Counted from the stretch's first letter, positions 1-8,160 are shown. The stretch is DNA of 24,710 nt from Halobacteriales archaeon SW_10_68_16 (GCA_003023485.1 PXSG01000077.1:1-24710), one strand, 5' to 3'. Translations and numbers: made by a program. Notes: generated by a model not told the origin, from the sequence alone.

Positions 1-598
1 CCTCGTCGGACAGCTCCAGCTTGATGACGTCCGACAGTGCCTGGCCGCCGCGGAACTTCGGGACGGCCAGGTGGTTCTCGATGCGGTCGCCCTTGACCCG
101 GGTGGTGAGCTGGAACACGATGTCGGCCATGTGCTCGGTGGTGTCACGGAGTTCGGGGACGCTGTGGCCGTCGAGACAGTGGAGCAGCGCCAGGCTGCCG
201 GTGTTGTAGATGTGGTTCTGGAGTTCGTTGATGAAGTTCCGGTAGCGGGAGTGGGGTTCCTGTGCTTCGAGGACGTCGACCGGGTCGAGGATGAGGTTCG
301 ACGCCTCGGGGAGGGCGCTGACGAGTTTGCCGGCGTTGTCCAGCGGTGCCTCCCCGGAGATGTGCCGGACGGTGGGGTCGCCAGCTTCCGTCGGACTGTG
401 CCGGATGCTGTCCTTGACCGCCTCGGCGGAGCGGTCGAGCGAGAGCCACAGCGTCCCGCGGGTGACGGTCAGTTCGTAGAGAAACAGCTCTGCCTGGCTG
501 GCGGGATGGGCCTCCAGTGCCACGATGCTTCCGGCCGGCAATCCCCCGCCCAGCTTCCGGTCGAGAACGTCGATCCCCGTCCGCAGCCGGTTGGCCAT
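1..598 (-). CDS. KaiC/RAD55-like RecA-superfamily protein, partial (3' end outside window)
   Basis: The reverse strand reads open from ATG at 598 to the left edge. The product starts MANRLRTGIDVLDRKLGGGL, the usual opening of archaeal KaiC/RAD55-type proteins (fixed-distance 'G-hD-LDxxLGGG' before the P-loop). In place of a Walker A GxxxxGKT it has PAGSIVALEAHPASQAELF, so the P-loop lysine is missing and ATP binding by the classical route is doubtful. A later stretch (SNLILDPVDVLE, about residues 100-111) sits where Walker B would be. Haloarchaea carry several such RAD55-family proteins, and their role is poorly known. The gene follows the MinD-like gene on the same strand, and its TATA-like box overlaps that gene's stop codon. 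Start choice: ATG at 598 lies 28-31 bp downstream of TTAA. The family call is fairly safe; the function is unknown. Confidence 0.7.
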   Translation of the reverse strand, partial: MANRLRTGIDVLDRKLGGGLPAGSIVALEAHPASQAELFLYELTVTRGTLWLSLDRSAEAVKDSIRHSPTEAGDPTVRHISGEAPLDNAGKLVSALPEASNLILDPVDVLEAQEPHSRYRNFINELQNHIYNTGSLALLHCLDGHSVPELRDTTEHMADIVFQLTTRVKGDRIENHLAVPKFRGGQALSDVIKLELSDE

Positions 599-625
599 CT
601 GCCGGGGTGTAGGGATCTGCGGCAA

Positions 626-629
626 TTAA
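626..629 (-). promoter_or_regulatory. TATA-like box for the RAD55-like gene
   Basis: TTAA lies 28-31 bp upstream of the ATG at 598, the spacing expected for a leaderless haloarchaeal transcript. It overlaps the TAA stop codon (626-628) of the upstream MinD-like gene, so the two genes may be read both together and separately. Confidence 0.4.
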
Positions 630-1258
630 CGATTGTGGCCGGCCCGTCGCCGTCGTGACTCCACGACTGCTCCGACGACCGTCTCACAGAGTCCCTGGAA
701 CCGTGGATGGGTGTACACCGTGCCCGATCCGACTGCCGGCAGTCGCTCGACGGGACAGTCGAACCCCCCACGGTCCGGGCCACCCCGCACAAGCACGGCA
801 TGGGGCGTCGCGTCGAGTCGGCGGGCGACTGCCGCCGTCTTGTGCGTGTCCTCGCGTGCCGCGGGCGTGTCGGTGGTCACCAGCACCGAGCGCTCGCACG
901 CTCGCAGCGGCCGCGCCGCGTCGCCGCCAGCGCCGGCCGGACAGTCGATCAGGACCGGGCCGTGCCAGCGGGACAGTCTGTCCAGTGCCGCCGGCACCGA
1001 CGCCGGACGCCCGGCGGTGACGACGCCCGCGCCGGCCAGTTCGGGAGACCGGTGGATCACCTCGCCGGGTGGACGACCAGCTGCGATGGCGTCGGCGGTC
1101 GGCTCCCCCGGGACCTCCGCGAGAAGGTGCAGGTCGGGCATGTCGACGTCCGCGTCGACGACGACGGGGTCCCGTCCCGAGCGGGCCAGCGCGAGCGCGA
1201 GGCCGGCCGCGAGCGTCGTCTTGCCGGCGCCGCCCTTCCCCCCGGCGATGGCGAGCAT
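626..1258 (-). CDS. MinD/ParA-like P-loop ATPase
   Basis: 210 residues. The N-terminus is a deviant Walker A, AGGKGGAGKTT (about residues 5-15), with the signature lysine of the MinD/ParA/Mrp class, followed by VVVDADVDMPDLHLL (switch I region) and VLIDCPAGAGGDA (Walker B/switch II). Family members are dimeric ATPases used in positioning, partitioning or metal-cluster work. This one is shorter than classical MinD (about 260 residues), and no membrane-targeting helix is obvious; the C-terminus is basic (ESRRRRAGHNR). An upstream in-frame ATG at 1279 would add seven residues (MGRPARH), but a TATA-like CTACAAAA stretch is centred about 27 bp before ATG 1258, favouring the shorter form. It is divergent from pyrB and followed by the RAD55-like gene. 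The ATPase class is confident, the exact role is not. Confidence 0.8.
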   Translation of the reverse strand: MLAIAGGKGGAGKTTLAAGLALALARSGRDPVVVDADVDMPDLHLLAEVPGEPTADAIAAGRPPGEVIHRSPELAGAGVVTAGRPASVPAALDRLSRWHGPVLIDCPAGAGGDAARPLRACERSVLVTTDTPAAREDTHKTAAVARRLDATPHAVLVRGGPDRGGFDCPVERLPAVGSGTVYTHPRFQGLCETVVGAVVESRRRRAGHNR

Positions 1259-1280
1259 GTGCCGGGCTGGCCGCCCCATC

Positions 1281-1289
1281 CTACAAAAA
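1281..1289 (-). promoter_or_regulatory. TATA-like box for the MinD-like gene
   Basis: On the reverse strand this reads TTTTTGTAG, centred about 27 bp upstream of the ATG at 1258. It lies in the 81-bp divergent region shared with pyrB and decides the start choice for the ATPase. Confidence 0.45.
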
Positions 1290-1339
1290 CCGTCGGGCTC
1301 CGGGAGATTGAAGAGCGTCCGGGACGCGGGTAGGGTCGA

Positions 1340-2254
1340 ATGCGCCACGACCACGTCATCAGCGCCAAACAACTGACCCGGGGCGACATCGAGGCGGTGC
1401 TCGACCGCGCCGGGGAGATCGCGGCCGACCCCGGGGCCTACGCGGACCGCCACACCGGTGCGCTGCTGGGCTTGCTCTTTTTCGAACCGAGCACGCGGAC
1501 GAAGATGAGTTTCTCCGCGGCGATCAAGCGCCTCGGCGGGGACGTCGTTGACATGGGACCGGTCGACGCCTCGAGTGTCAAGAAAGGCGAGAGCCTCGCC
1601 GACACCGTGCGGGTCATCGAGGGGTACGCCGACGCGCTCGTGCTCCGCCACCCCAGCGAGGGGTCGGCCAAGATGGCAACCGAGTTCGTCGACGTCCCGC
1701 TGATCAACGGCGGCGACGGCGCCGGCCAGCACCCCACACAGACGTTGCTCGACCTCTACACCATCCGCGAGAACGCCGGCCTCGACGACCTGACGATCGG
1801 CGTCATGGGCGACCTGAAGTACGGCCGAACCGTCCACTCGCTGGCCCACGCGCTGACGAACTTCGAGGCGACCCAGCACTTCGTCAGCCCGGAGACGCTC
1901 GCGCTCCCGCGGAACGTCCGGTACGACCTCCACGAGGCCGGCTCGGCGGTCAAGGAACACACCGAACTCGAACATATCCTCCCGAACCTGGACGTCCTCT
2001 ACGTGACGCGCATCCAGCGCGAGCGCTTCCCCGACGAGAGCGAGTACCGCAAGGTCGCCGGGCAGTACCAGATCGACGCCGGGACGCTCGGGGCTGCCCG
2101 GGACGACCTCGTCGTGATGCACCCGCTGCCCCGCGTCGACGAGATCGCGCCCGACGTCGACGGGACCGACCACGCCCGCTACTTCCAGCAGGCCCACAAC
2201 GGCGTGCCCGTGCGGATGGCGCTGCTCGATCACCTCCTGGAGGGACAACGATGA
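1340..2254 (+). CDS. pyrB: aspartate carbamoyltransferase catalytic subunit
   Basis: 304 residues, the usual PyrB length. It condenses carbamoyl phosphate and aspartate to carbamoyl aspartate, the first committed step of pyrimidine synthesis, in the cytoplasm. Visible motifs are the carbamoyl-phosphate loop [12 protein letters not shown] (about residues 47-58), the swinging loop with [19 protein letters not shown] in the middle, and the aspartate-domain motif [11 protein letters not shown] near the C-terminus. The TGA stop overlaps the ATG of pyrI (ATGA, 2251-2254), so the catalytic and regulatory chains are translationally coupled, as is usual for the pyrBI holoenzyme. The start at ATG 1340 gives the expected N-terminus. 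No convincing TATA box is visible, so the promoter is not called. Confidence 0.97.
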   Translation: MRHDHVISAKQLTRGDIEAVLDRAGEIAADPGAYADRHTGALLGLLFFEPSTRTKMSFSAAIKRLGGDVVDMGPVDASSVKKGESLADTVRVIEGYADALVLRHPSEGSAKMATEFVDVPLINGGDGAGQHPTQTLLDLYTIRENAGLDDLTIGVMGDLKYGRTVHSLAHALTNFEATQHFVSPETLALPRNVRYDLHEAGSAVKEHTELEHILPNLDVLYVTRIQRERFPDESEYRKVAGQYQIDAGTLGAARDDLVVMHPLPRVDEIAPDVDGTDHARYFQQAHNGVPVRMALLDHLLEGQR

Positions 2255-2712
2255 CCGACGACCGCGAACTCCGCGTCAGCAAGATCCAAAGTGGCACCGT
2301 CATCGACCACATCACCAGCGGCCAGGCGCTGAACGTCCTCGCGATCCTCGGCATCGACGGCACCGACGGCGAGGTGGTCTCGGTCGGGATGAACGTCCCC
2401 TCGGACCGGCTCGGGACCAAGGACATCGTCAAAGTCGAGGGACGGGAACTCTCACAGAGCGAACTGGACGTGCTCTCGCTCATCGCGCCCGCGGCGACGA
2501 TCAACATCATCCGCGAGTACGACGTCGTCGAAAAACACCGCGTCGACCGCCCGGCGGAGGTGACCGGCATCCTCCAGTGTCCGAACCACAACTGCGTCAC
2601 GACCGAGGACGAGCCCGTCGACTCGCAGTTCGAGGTCCTCGACGACGGCGTCCGCTGTGTCTACTGTGACACCATCATCCGCGAGGACCTCGCCGCTCAC
2701 ATCCTCGTTTGA
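2251..2712 (+). CDS. pyrI: aspartate carbamoyltransferase regulatory subunit
   Basis: 153 residues, standard PyrI length. It binds nucleotide effectors in its N-terminal domain and docks on PyrB through a C-terminal zinc domain. The N-terminal part shows the typical [20 protein letters not shown]. The zinc site is the Cys4 set CPNHNC (about residues 109-114) and CVYC (about 137-140). The gene overlaps pyrB by four bases. A Shine-Dalgarno-like GGAGGG at 2239-2244, six bases before the ATG and inside the pyrB 3' end, supports the start. Together pyrBI encode allosterically controlled ATCase. The gene ends 45 bp from the convergent FKBP gene. Confidence 0.97.
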   Translation: MTDDRELRVSKIQSGTVIDHITSGQALNVLAILGIDGTDGEVVSVGMNVPSDRLGTKDIVKVEGRELSQSELDVLSLIAPAATINIIREYDVVEKHRVDRPAEVTGILQCPNHNCVTTEDEPVDSQFEVLDDGVRCVYCDTIIREDLAAHILV

Positions 2713-2757
2713 TCGTCGCCTAACAGTATCGGGGAACCAGAATTTTCCGACCGCAGA

Positions 2758-3885
2758 TCAGGACTCTTCGAGTTCCTCGACGAGTTCGTCGGTGTCGATG
2801 TCGGCGTCGATGTCGGCGTCCTCGAGTGCGGCCTCGATGTCTTCCTCGCCGCCACCCATGCCACCCATGCCGCCCATCATGCCCGGCATCCCCATGTCGG
2901 GGGTGCCCTCGAGGATTTCCTGGATGACGACCCGGTCGACGTCGAGGAAGTCGATGAGGTCGTCGGCGATCTCCTGTTTCTGGAACATCCACTGCTGGTC
3001 CATCGTCAGCTCCGGCGTCGCCTCGATGTACAGCGACTCCTTCTCGACCTCGACCGTCTCGTACTCGGGTTCGTCGTCTTCCTCGTCTGTCTCTCCTTCC
3101 TCTTCTGTGTCGGCTTCACTTTCGTCTTCGGCGTCCGCTTCCTCGTCACCGTCCTCGTCCTCATCCTCTTCTTCGACGAGTTGTTCTTCCTCGACAGTAT
3201 CGGTCTCGAAGTGGACGTTCAACTGCAGGTCCAGCAGCGTCTCGAGGAGGCTCTCGGCTTTGGCCTGGCGGTCGGTGATCTCGCCGACGACCTCGTACTC
3301 GTACTCGATGTCCTCGCCGGCCAGCGGGTGGTTGAAATCCACGCGCGCGCGGCCGCCGATGATGGTCTCGACGAACCCCTCCTGGCCGTCGATCCGGACC
3401 TGGGTGCCGGGGTAGCGCTCGTCTTCCGGGATCTTGTCCTTGCTGACCGTGCGGACCTCCTCCTCGTCGTACTCGCCGAAGGCCTCCTGGGCGGGGACGA
3501 CGACGCTTCCGGTGTCGCCGACTTCCTTCCCCACGACGTCCCCCTCGACGGACGGGAAGATGTGTCCCTCGCCGAGCACGATTGTCCGGGGTTCGAGTTC
3601 CCGGTCGGCGTCGACGTCCGCTTCCTCCGCGACCTCGGGGTCGGTCGTGTCGACGAGGTCGCCGCCATCGACCGTCCTGGCGGTGTAGTCCAGTTCGACG
3701 AAGTCGCCGTTCTGGAACCCCGACGGCTCCTCTTTGTCTTCCGGCTGTTCGGTCTCTTCTGTCTCGCTCTCGCTTCCATCGTCGTGTTCGTCCGCGTCTT
3801 CGACCGCGCCAGCGTCGACGGCCTCCGCGTCCTCGGCGGTCGCCGTCTCCTCTGGGGCGTCCTCGGCCTCGGGGTCGTTGCTCAT
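2758..3885 (-). CDS. FKBP-type peptidyl-prolyl cis-trans isomerase, long archaeal form with acidic and Gly-Met segments
   Basis: 375 residues. It is expected to catalyse proline isomerisation and act as a folding helper. After an acidic N-terminal extension (about residues 1-55) comes an FKBP/SlyD-like core: FVELDYTARTVDGG, TIVLGEGHIFPSVEGDVVGK, a flap-insert region (QEAFGEYDEEEV to KIPEDERYPGTQV) and ARVDFNHPLAGEDIEYEYEV. After about residue 235 there is a run of roughly 50 residues that is almost all Glu/Asp, then a C-terminal domain (KESLYIEATPELTMDQQWMF to VVIQEILEG), then a Met/Gly stretch GMPGMMGGMGGMGGG and an acidic end. Length and C-terminal domain fit the large FKBP26-type archaeal proteins. 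The Gly-Met run resembles chaperonin tails. The gene has its own TATA-like box and is followed by convergent pyrI. The family is confident. Confidence 0.92.
   Translation of the reverse strand: MSNDPEAEDAPEETATAEDAEAVDAGAVEDADEHDDGSESETEETEQPEDKEEPSGFQNGDFVELDYTARTVDGGDLVDTTDPEVAEEADVDADRELEPRTIVLGEGHIFPSVEGDVVGKEVGDTGSVVVPAQEAFGEYDEEEVRTVSKDKIPEDERYPGTQVRIDGQEGFVETIIGGRARVDFNHPLAGEDIEYEYEVVGEITDRQAKAESLLETLLDLQLNVHFETDTVEEEQLVEEEDEDEDGDEEADAEDESEADTEEEGETDEEDDEPEYETVEVEKESLYIEATPELTMDQQWMFQKQEIADDLIDFLDVDRVVIQEILEGTPDMGMPGMMGGMGGMGGGEEDIEAALEDADIDADIDTDELVEELEES
2794..2817. repeat. two perfect 12-bp tandem copies in the FKBP 3' end
   Basis: GTCGATGTCGGC occurs twice back to back. On the coding (minus) strand it encodes the alternating acidic/Ala/Ile tail DADIDADIDTD of the FKBP protein. 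It is a coding low-complexity repeat and could expand or contract without breaking the frame. Confidence 0.7.
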
Positions 3886-3908
3886 ACCGTTTCGTCAGTC
3901 GTTGTACT

Positions 3909-3914
3909 CTTAAG
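3909..3914 (-). promoter_or_regulatory. TATA-like box for the FKBP gene
   Basis: CTTAAG lies about 24-29 bp upstream of the FKBP ATG (3885). It suggests a separate leaderless transcript even though the dehydratase gene ends only 65 bp upstream on the same strand. Confidence 0.45.
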
Positions 3915-3950
3915 GACACCGTTTCGCCCCCATCCCGGTCGCGGACGAAA

Positions 3951-4982
3951 TCAGCCCGCGTACTCGCTCTCGCGAAGGATTTCTCTGTGTGAGTCGCTGT
4001 CGATGTTCCGCCCGGAGACGGGGATGACCACGGTCCCACCCGCCAGTTCGTCGCCGGCTTCGAGCGCGGCTGCGACCGCCGTGCCGCAGGCCCCCTCCAT
4101 CACAATGTGCTCGTCGACGTACATGCGGGCGACCGCCTCGCGGATGGCGTCGTCCGAGACCAGCCGGAAGTCCGCCAGCCCCTCGCGCAGGACCTCCGTC
4201 GTCAGCGCGAAGGGAACCCGTGTAGCGACGCCTTCGGCGAACGTCTCCATCCGGTCGTGCGAGTCGAGGGTCCCCTCGGTCCAGGCGCGGTAGACCGCCG
4301 GTGCGCCCTCGGCCTGGGCCCCCACCACGTCCGCGTCGAGAATCTCGCCGACCGACAGGCAGTACCCCGAGGCCGAGGACCCGCCACCGACGGGACAGAC
4401 CACGATGTCGACCTCGGGGAGCGCCTCGACGACTTCCAGCCCAGCAGTGCCGATCCCCGCGACCAGCGCCGGTTCGTTCGCCGAGTGGACGTACCGGTAT
4501 CCCTCCTCGCGAGCCAGTTCCTCGACGTGCTCGCGGGCCTCGTCGAAGTCCGCGCCGTGCAACAGGACGTCGGCGCCGAGGGCGCGCATCGCCTCGACCT
4601 TGTCGGGGTTGGCGTCTTCGGGGACCCCGATGGTCACCGGGACGCCGAACTCCCGGCCCGCCCAGGCGACGGACTGGCCGTGGTTGCCCGTCGAGGCGGC
4701 GACGAGTCCCCGCTCGCAAAACTCCGCGTCGAGTCCCGAGACGAGGTTCACGCCGCCGCGGACCTTGAACGCGCCCGTCGGGAGCGTGTCCTCGCGCTTA
4801 AGGTAGACGTCGGCGTCCAGTTGTGCCGAGAGCGCCTCGCTGCGGACCAGCGGCGTCTCCGGGAGGTACTGCCGGACCGTCCGGCGGGCGCGATAGAGGT
4901 CGGCCGTCGAGGGCGGCGTCAGGTCGTGGTAAGGGAAGACGGTCGACTCGTCGGGCGACTCGACGGGCTGGTACTCGGTCAT
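3951..4982 (-). CDS. PLP-dependent threonine/serine dehydratase-like enzyme (fold type II)
   Basis: 343 residues from ATG 4982. The family deaminates threonine or serine to a 2-oxo acid, and some relatives are racemases. The PLP lysine is in TGAFKVRGG (K73), the substrate loop is ASTGNHGQSV, and the phosphate loop is VGGGSSASG in place of the more usual GGGGL. No C-terminal ACT domain follows, so the enzyme lacks the isoleucine-responsive regulatory part of biosynthetic IlvA and looks like the short catabolic class. A GTG at 5000 would add six residues, but a TTTTCA box (5006-5011) sits about 27 bp before the ATG at 4982 and favours that start. FKBP follows on the same strand. Substrate specificity cannot be fixed from the sequence. 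Confidence 0.88.
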   Translation of the reverse strand: MTEYQPVESPDESTVFPYHDLTPPSTADLYRARRTVRQYLPETPLVRSEALSAQLDADVYLKREDTLPTGAFKVRGGVNLVSGLDAEFCERGLVAASTGNHGQSVAWAGREFGVPVTIGVPEDANPDKVEAMRALGADVLLHGADFDEAREHVEELAREEGYRYVHSANEPALVAGIGTAGLEVVEALPEVDIVVCPVGGGSSASGYCLSVGEILDADVVGAQAEGAPAVYRAWTEGTLDSHDRMETFAEGVATRVPFALTTEVLREGLADFRLVSDDAIREAVARMYVDEHIVMEGACGTAVAAALEAGDELAGGTVVIPVSGRNIDSDSHREILRESEYAG

Positions 4983-5005
4983 GCCTCCCCCGAGGGGCAC
5001 CAGCG

Positions 5006-5011
5006 TGAAAA
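5006..5011 (-). promoter_or_regulatory. TATA-like box for the dehydratase gene
   Basis: TTTTCA on the reverse strand lies 24-29 bp upstream of ATG 4982. It supports a leaderless mRNA starting at that ATG and not at the GTG at 5000. It faces the cyaB promoter in an 87-bp divergent region. Confidence 0.45.
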
Positions 5012-5040
5012 CTGTACCAGAAAGCGACCGAGCGCGTCAC

Positions 5041-5044
5041 TTTT
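5041..5044 (+). promoter_or_regulatory. weak TATA-like element for the CYTH gene
   Basis: A TTTT run 26-29 bp upstream of ATG 5070 is the only AT-rich patch at the expected distance. It is weak, but its position matches other leaderless promoters in this window. Confidence 0.3.
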
Positions 5045-5069
5045 GCCCCGTCCCGCCGTCGGACCGGCC

Positions 5070-5624
5070 ATGTACGAGGTGGAACTGAAGCTCCGTGCCG
5101 ACCACGACGAGGTCCGCCACAAGCTGAAGTCCCTGGATGCCGAGCGCGTGGGCGCGGTGGTCCAGGAGGATACCTACTACGATGCTCCCCACCGGGACTT
5201 CGCCGAAACCGACGAGGCGCTCCGGGTCCGCCGCGAATCCCCCGAATACGGCGAGTCGACAGCCTACCTCACCTACAAAGGACCGCTGATCGAGGAGGCA
5301 TCCAAGACCCGCGAGGAAGCCGAGACGGCCGTGGCCGACGGCACAGCCCTTGTCGACGTCCTGGCGGGACTGGGGTTCGACCCGGCGGCGGCGGTCCACA
5401 AGGAGCGCGAACGGTACAGGGTCGACGGGTACACGGTGACCCTCGATACCGTCAGGGGACTCGGCGAGTTCGTCGAGGTCGAGACCGACGTGGACTCGCG
5501 AGGGGAAGTCGAGGAGGCCCGCGATCGAGCCGAGGGGATTCTCGAACGCCTGGGTCTCGATCCCGAGGCGGGTATCCGTACTTCCTACCTCGGTATGGTG
5601 CTGGCGGAGGATGCTCAGGAGTAA
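5070..5624 (+). CDS. cyaB: CYTH-domain protein, class IV adenylate cyclase (CyaB)-like
   Basis: 184 residues. The N-terminus MYEVELKLRA contains the CYTH signature ExExK (E3, E5, K7), and paired acidic and basic residues follow along the tunnel strands (ALRVRRE, TYKGP, KTREEAE, ERERYRVDGYTVTLD, GEFVEVE). CYTH enzymes bind triphosphates with divalent metal. Relatives include class IV adenylate cyclases, thiamine triphosphatases and inorganic triphosphatases, so cyclase activity should not be assumed for an archaeal member. Single-domain length fits CyaB. The start follows a weak T-rich box 26-29 bp upstream. The gene lies 59 bp before the S-adenosylmethionine synthetase gene, which has its own promoter. 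Confidence 0.85.
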   Translation: MYEVELKLRADHDEVRHKLKSLDAERVGAVVQEDTYYDAPHRDFAETDEALRVRRESPEYGESTAYLTYKGPLIEEASKTREEAETAVADGTALVDVLAGLGFDPAAAVHKERERYRVDGYTVTLDTVRGLGEFVEVETDVDSRGEVEEARDRAEGILERLGLDPEAGIRTSYLGMVLAEDAQE

Positions 5625-5652
5625 TTTCGGGCGGAGTAATAGTTTCCGAAAG

Positions 5653-5658
5653 TTATAG
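5653..5658 (+). promoter_or_regulatory. TATA box (with CGAAAG upstream) for S-adenosylmethionine synthetase
   Basis: TTATAG lies 26-31 bp upstream of ATG 5684 and is preceded directly by CCGAAAG, which resembles a purine-rich BRE. It is one of the clearest archaeal core promoters in the window. Confidence 0.6.
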
Positions 5659-5683
5659 ACGCGGGCCTTTCGAATTCGGACCG

Positions 5684-6886
5684 ATGACCGACCGGAACAT
5701 CCACGTCGAGCCCGCGACCGGGCTGGCGGTCGAGGACCAGGCCGTCGAGATCGTCGAGCGCAAGGGGCTGGGCCACCCGGACTCCATCTGTGACGGGGTG
5801 GCCGAGGCGGTCTCGCGGGCGCTGGTCCGGACCTACCTCGACCGGTTCGGAACGGTGTTGCACTTCAACACCGACGAGACGCAACTGGTCGCGGGGACCG
5901 CCGCGCCGGCCTTCGGCGGCGGCGAAGTGCTCGAACCCATCTACCTGCTGATCGTCGGCCGCGCGACCAAGACCTACGACGGCCAGCGGATCCCCGCCGA
6001 GTCGGTCGCCCTGGAGACCGCCCGCGAGTACTTAGACGAGCACTTCCCCGAACTGGACGTCGGCTCTGACGTCGTGGTGGACGTCCGACTCGGGGAGGGC
6101 AGCGGCGACCTCCAGGAGGTCTTCGGCGAGGACGGCGCGGTCCCGATGGCAAACGACACGAGCTACGGCGTCGGCCACGCCCCGCTGACCGAGACCGAGC
6201 GCATCGTCTACAGCACGGAGCGCCGACTCAACGGCGAGTACGGCGACGACCACCCCGAACTCGGCCAGGACATCAAGGTGATGGGCAAGCGCGAGGGCGA
6301 CCACGTGGACGTGACCGTCGCCGCGGCGATGATCGACGGATACATCGAGGATATGGACGACTACCTCAACGCGGTGCGGGGTATCGAGGAGTTCGTCACC
6401 GGGATGGCCCGCGAGTACACCGACCGCGAGGTCACGGTAGCAGTCAACACCGCCGACGACTACGAGGAGGGTGCCATCTACCTCACGACGACGGGCACGA
6501 GCGCCGAACAGGGCGACGACGGCTCGGTCGGCCGGGGTAACCGCGCCAACGGCCTCATCACGCCCAACCGCCCGATGAGTATGGAGGCCACGAGCGGCAA
6601 GAACCCCGTCAACCACATCGGCAAGATCTACAACCTCCTGAGCACCGAGATCGCCCAGTCGGTCGCCAGCGAGGTGGGAGGAATCCGCCAGTTGCAGGTC
6701 CGACTGCTCAGCCAGATCGGCCAGCCCATCGACAACCCCAGCATCGCCGACGCCACCGTCATCACCGAAGAGGGTGTCGCAGTCGACGACATCCGGCCGG
6801 AGGTCGCGGCCGTCATCGACGAGGAACTGGCGGGCGTGACCGACATCACCGAGCGCGTCATCGAGGACGAACTGTCGACGTTCTGA
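5684..6886 (+). CDS. mat: S-adenosylmethionine synthetase, archaeal type
   Basis: 400 residues, the archaeal MAT length. It makes S-adenosylmethionine from methionine and ATP in the cytoplasm and feeds all methylation reactions. The archaeal signature [19 protein letters not shown] (about residues 22-40) is present, as are [12 protein letters not shown] and the late motif [20 protein letters not shown]. This family is only distantly related to bacterial MetK. The gene is preceded by a strong TATA box and is probably read as a leaderless mRNA. It appears intact from end to end. It ends 68 bp before thiI, with a short stable hairpin in between. Confidence 0.97.
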   Translation: MTDRNIHVEPATGLAVEDQAVEIVERKGLGHPDSICDGVAEAVSRALVRTYLDRFGTVLHFNTDETQLVAGTAAPAFGGGEVLEPIYLLIVGRATKTYDGQRIPAESVALETAREYLDEHFPELDVGSDVVVDVRLGEGSGDLQEVFGEDGAVPMANDTSYGVGHAPLTETERIVYSTERRLNGEYGDDHPELGQDIKVMGKREGDHVDVTVAAAMIDGYIEDMDDYLNAVRGIEEFVTGMAREYTDREVTVAVNTADDYEEGAIYLTTTGTSAEQGDDGSVGRGNRANGLITPNRPMSMEATSGKNPVNHIGKIYNLLSTEIAQSVASEVGGIRQLQVRLLSQIGQPIDNPSIADATVITEEGVAVDDIRPEVAAVIDEELAGVTDITERVIEDELSTF

Positions 6887-6913
6887 TCGCCTGACACTCC
6901 CCGTCGAATACCC

Positions 6914-6926
6914 CAGGCGAAGCCTG
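6914..6926 (+). terminator. CAGGC-GAA-GCCTG hairpin followed by TTTATA
   Basis: A perfect 5-bp stem closes a GAA loop and runs directly into TTTATA. The core GCGAAGC is known from DNA biophysics as an unusually stable mini-hairpin. It lies 27 bp after the mat stop and abuts the thiI TATA box. It could help end mat transcription or mark the promoter edge. The stem is short, so the terminator label is tentative. Confidence 0.35.
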
Positions 6927-6932
6927 TTTATA
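6927..6932 (+). promoter_or_regulatory. TATA box for thiI
   Basis: TTTATA lies 23-28 bp upstream of ATG 6955, a textbook leaderless spacing. Its first base touches the 3' arm of the hairpin at 6914-6926. Confidence 0.6.
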
Positions 6933-6954
6933 CGTCAGTCGTCAACCCCGGCAC

Positions 6955-8157
6955 ATGCACCCGCCGGGGACCGACACCGTCCTCGTCCGACACGGTGAAA
7001 TCGGGACGAAGAGCGGGCAGGTCCAGCACAAGATGGAGGGGCGACTCCGTGACAATATCGCCGCCCTGCTGGCCGACCGCGGCATCGACGACCCGATCGA
7101 GCGCCAGCACTCGCGGCTGTTCGTCCGCACCACCGAGAGCCGCGTCGAGGCGGCGACCGACGCCGCGACGGACGCTTTCGGTGTGGTTTCTGCGAGTCCT
7201 GCGGTGAGCACGGCTCCCACCATCGACGCCATCTGCGAGACGCTCGCAGAGACGGCCCGCGAACGCTACACCGGCGGGACCTACGCCGTCCAAGCTCGGC
7301 GTGCCGGGCCAGCGGACGCACACCCCTTCTCCTCGGCCGACATCGAAGAGGAAGGCGGCAAGGCCGTCTGGGAGGCCGCCGCGCAAGCCGGTGTCGAGCC
7401 CGCGGTCGACCTCGACGGGCCCGATCTGACCCTGCACGTCGAGTGTCGCCCGGACGAGGCGTTCGTCTTCCTCGAGAAACGTTCCGGTCCGGGGGGGCTC
7501 CCCGTCGGCACGCAGGAGCCGCTGGTCGCGCTGGTCAGCGGCGGCATCGACTCCCCCGTGGCCGTCTGGGAGGCGATGCGGCGGGGGTGTCCGGTCTACC
7601 CGCTGTACATCGACCTCGGCGACTACGGTGGGCCCGACCACCGGGCCCGTGCCGAGGCGACCGTCACGGACCTGCGGACGTACGCCCCCAACCGTGACCT
7701 CCAGTTGCGGGTCACGCCCGGCGGCGAGGCCGTCGACAGCCTGGTCGCGGAGATGGACTCGGGGCGGATGCTCGGTTTGCGGCGGTTCATGTTCCGCGTC
7801 GCCGAACACGTCGCCGAGGACCTGGGGGCTGCCGGCATCGTCACCGGGGAGGCAATCGGCCAGAAGTCCAGCCAGACGGGCGCCAACCTCCGCGTGACCG
7901 GCGCAGTGACCGACCTCCCAGTCCACCGGCCGCTTTTGACGATGGACAAACCCGAGATCACCGAGCGTGCCCGCGAGATCGGCACGTTCGAGGAGGCAAC
8001 CATCCCCGTGGGGTGTCAGCGCGTCGCGCCCGACAACCCCGCCACGCGGGCGTCGCTGTCGACGATTCGCGAAGCGGAACCCGCCGACATCGAGCAGTTG
8101 GCCGCGAGGGCTGCCGAGCAGGCTACGACGGTCGAACCGGACCTGACTGCCTGGTGA
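6955..8157 (+). CDS. thiI: tRNA 4-thiouridine synthase / thiazole sulfur transfer protein ThiI
   Basis: 400 residues. ThiI adenylates U8 of tRNA and transfers sulfur to give 4-thiouridine; in some organisms it also serves thiamine thiazole synthesis. The N-terminus (VLVRHGEIGTKSGQV) and following ferredoxin-like/THUMP region are seen to about residue 165. The PP-loop pyrophosphatase motif is LVSGGIDSPVAVW (about residues 188-200), followed by TGEAIGQKSSQTGANL, which contacts ATP and RNA. A conserved cysteine in IPVGCQRVAP (C354) is the candidate catalytic residue, as in ThiI proteins without a rhodanese domain; no rhodanese domain follows here. The start fits the TATA box 23-28 bp upstream. 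The gene appears complete. Confidence 0.94.
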   Translation: MHPPGTDTVLVRHGEIGTKSGQVQHKMEGRLRDNIAALLADRGIDDPIERQHSRLFVRTTESRVEAATDAATDAFGVVSASPAVSTAPTIDAICETLAETARERYTGGTYAVQARRAGPADAHPFSSADIEEEGGKAVWEAAAQAGVEPAVDLDGPDLTLHVECRPDEAFVFLEKRSGPGGLPVGTQEPLVALVSGGIDSPVAVWEAMRRGCPVYPLYIDLGDYGGPDHRARAEATVTDLRTYAPNRDLQLRVTPGGEAVDSLVAEMDSGRMLGLRRFMFRVAEHVAEDLGAAGIVTGEAIGQKSSQTGANLRVTGAVTDLPVHRPLLTMDKPEITERAREIGTFEEATIPVGCQRVAPDNPATRASLSTIREAEPADIEQLAARAAEQATTVEPDLTAW

Positions 8158-8160
8158 AGG

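Noticed and set aside
626..2248. Very long open frame on the minus strand covering pyrB and continuing into the MinD-like gene
   Set aside because: The part opposite pyrB is antisense of a clearly conserved gene. Only the section from ATG 1258 has a recognisable protein, and a promoter box precedes it.
4107..5069. Plus-strand open frame leading in frame into the CYTH gene
   Set aside because: It is antisense to the dehydratase. The CYTH signature begins at ATG 5070, where the family normally starts.
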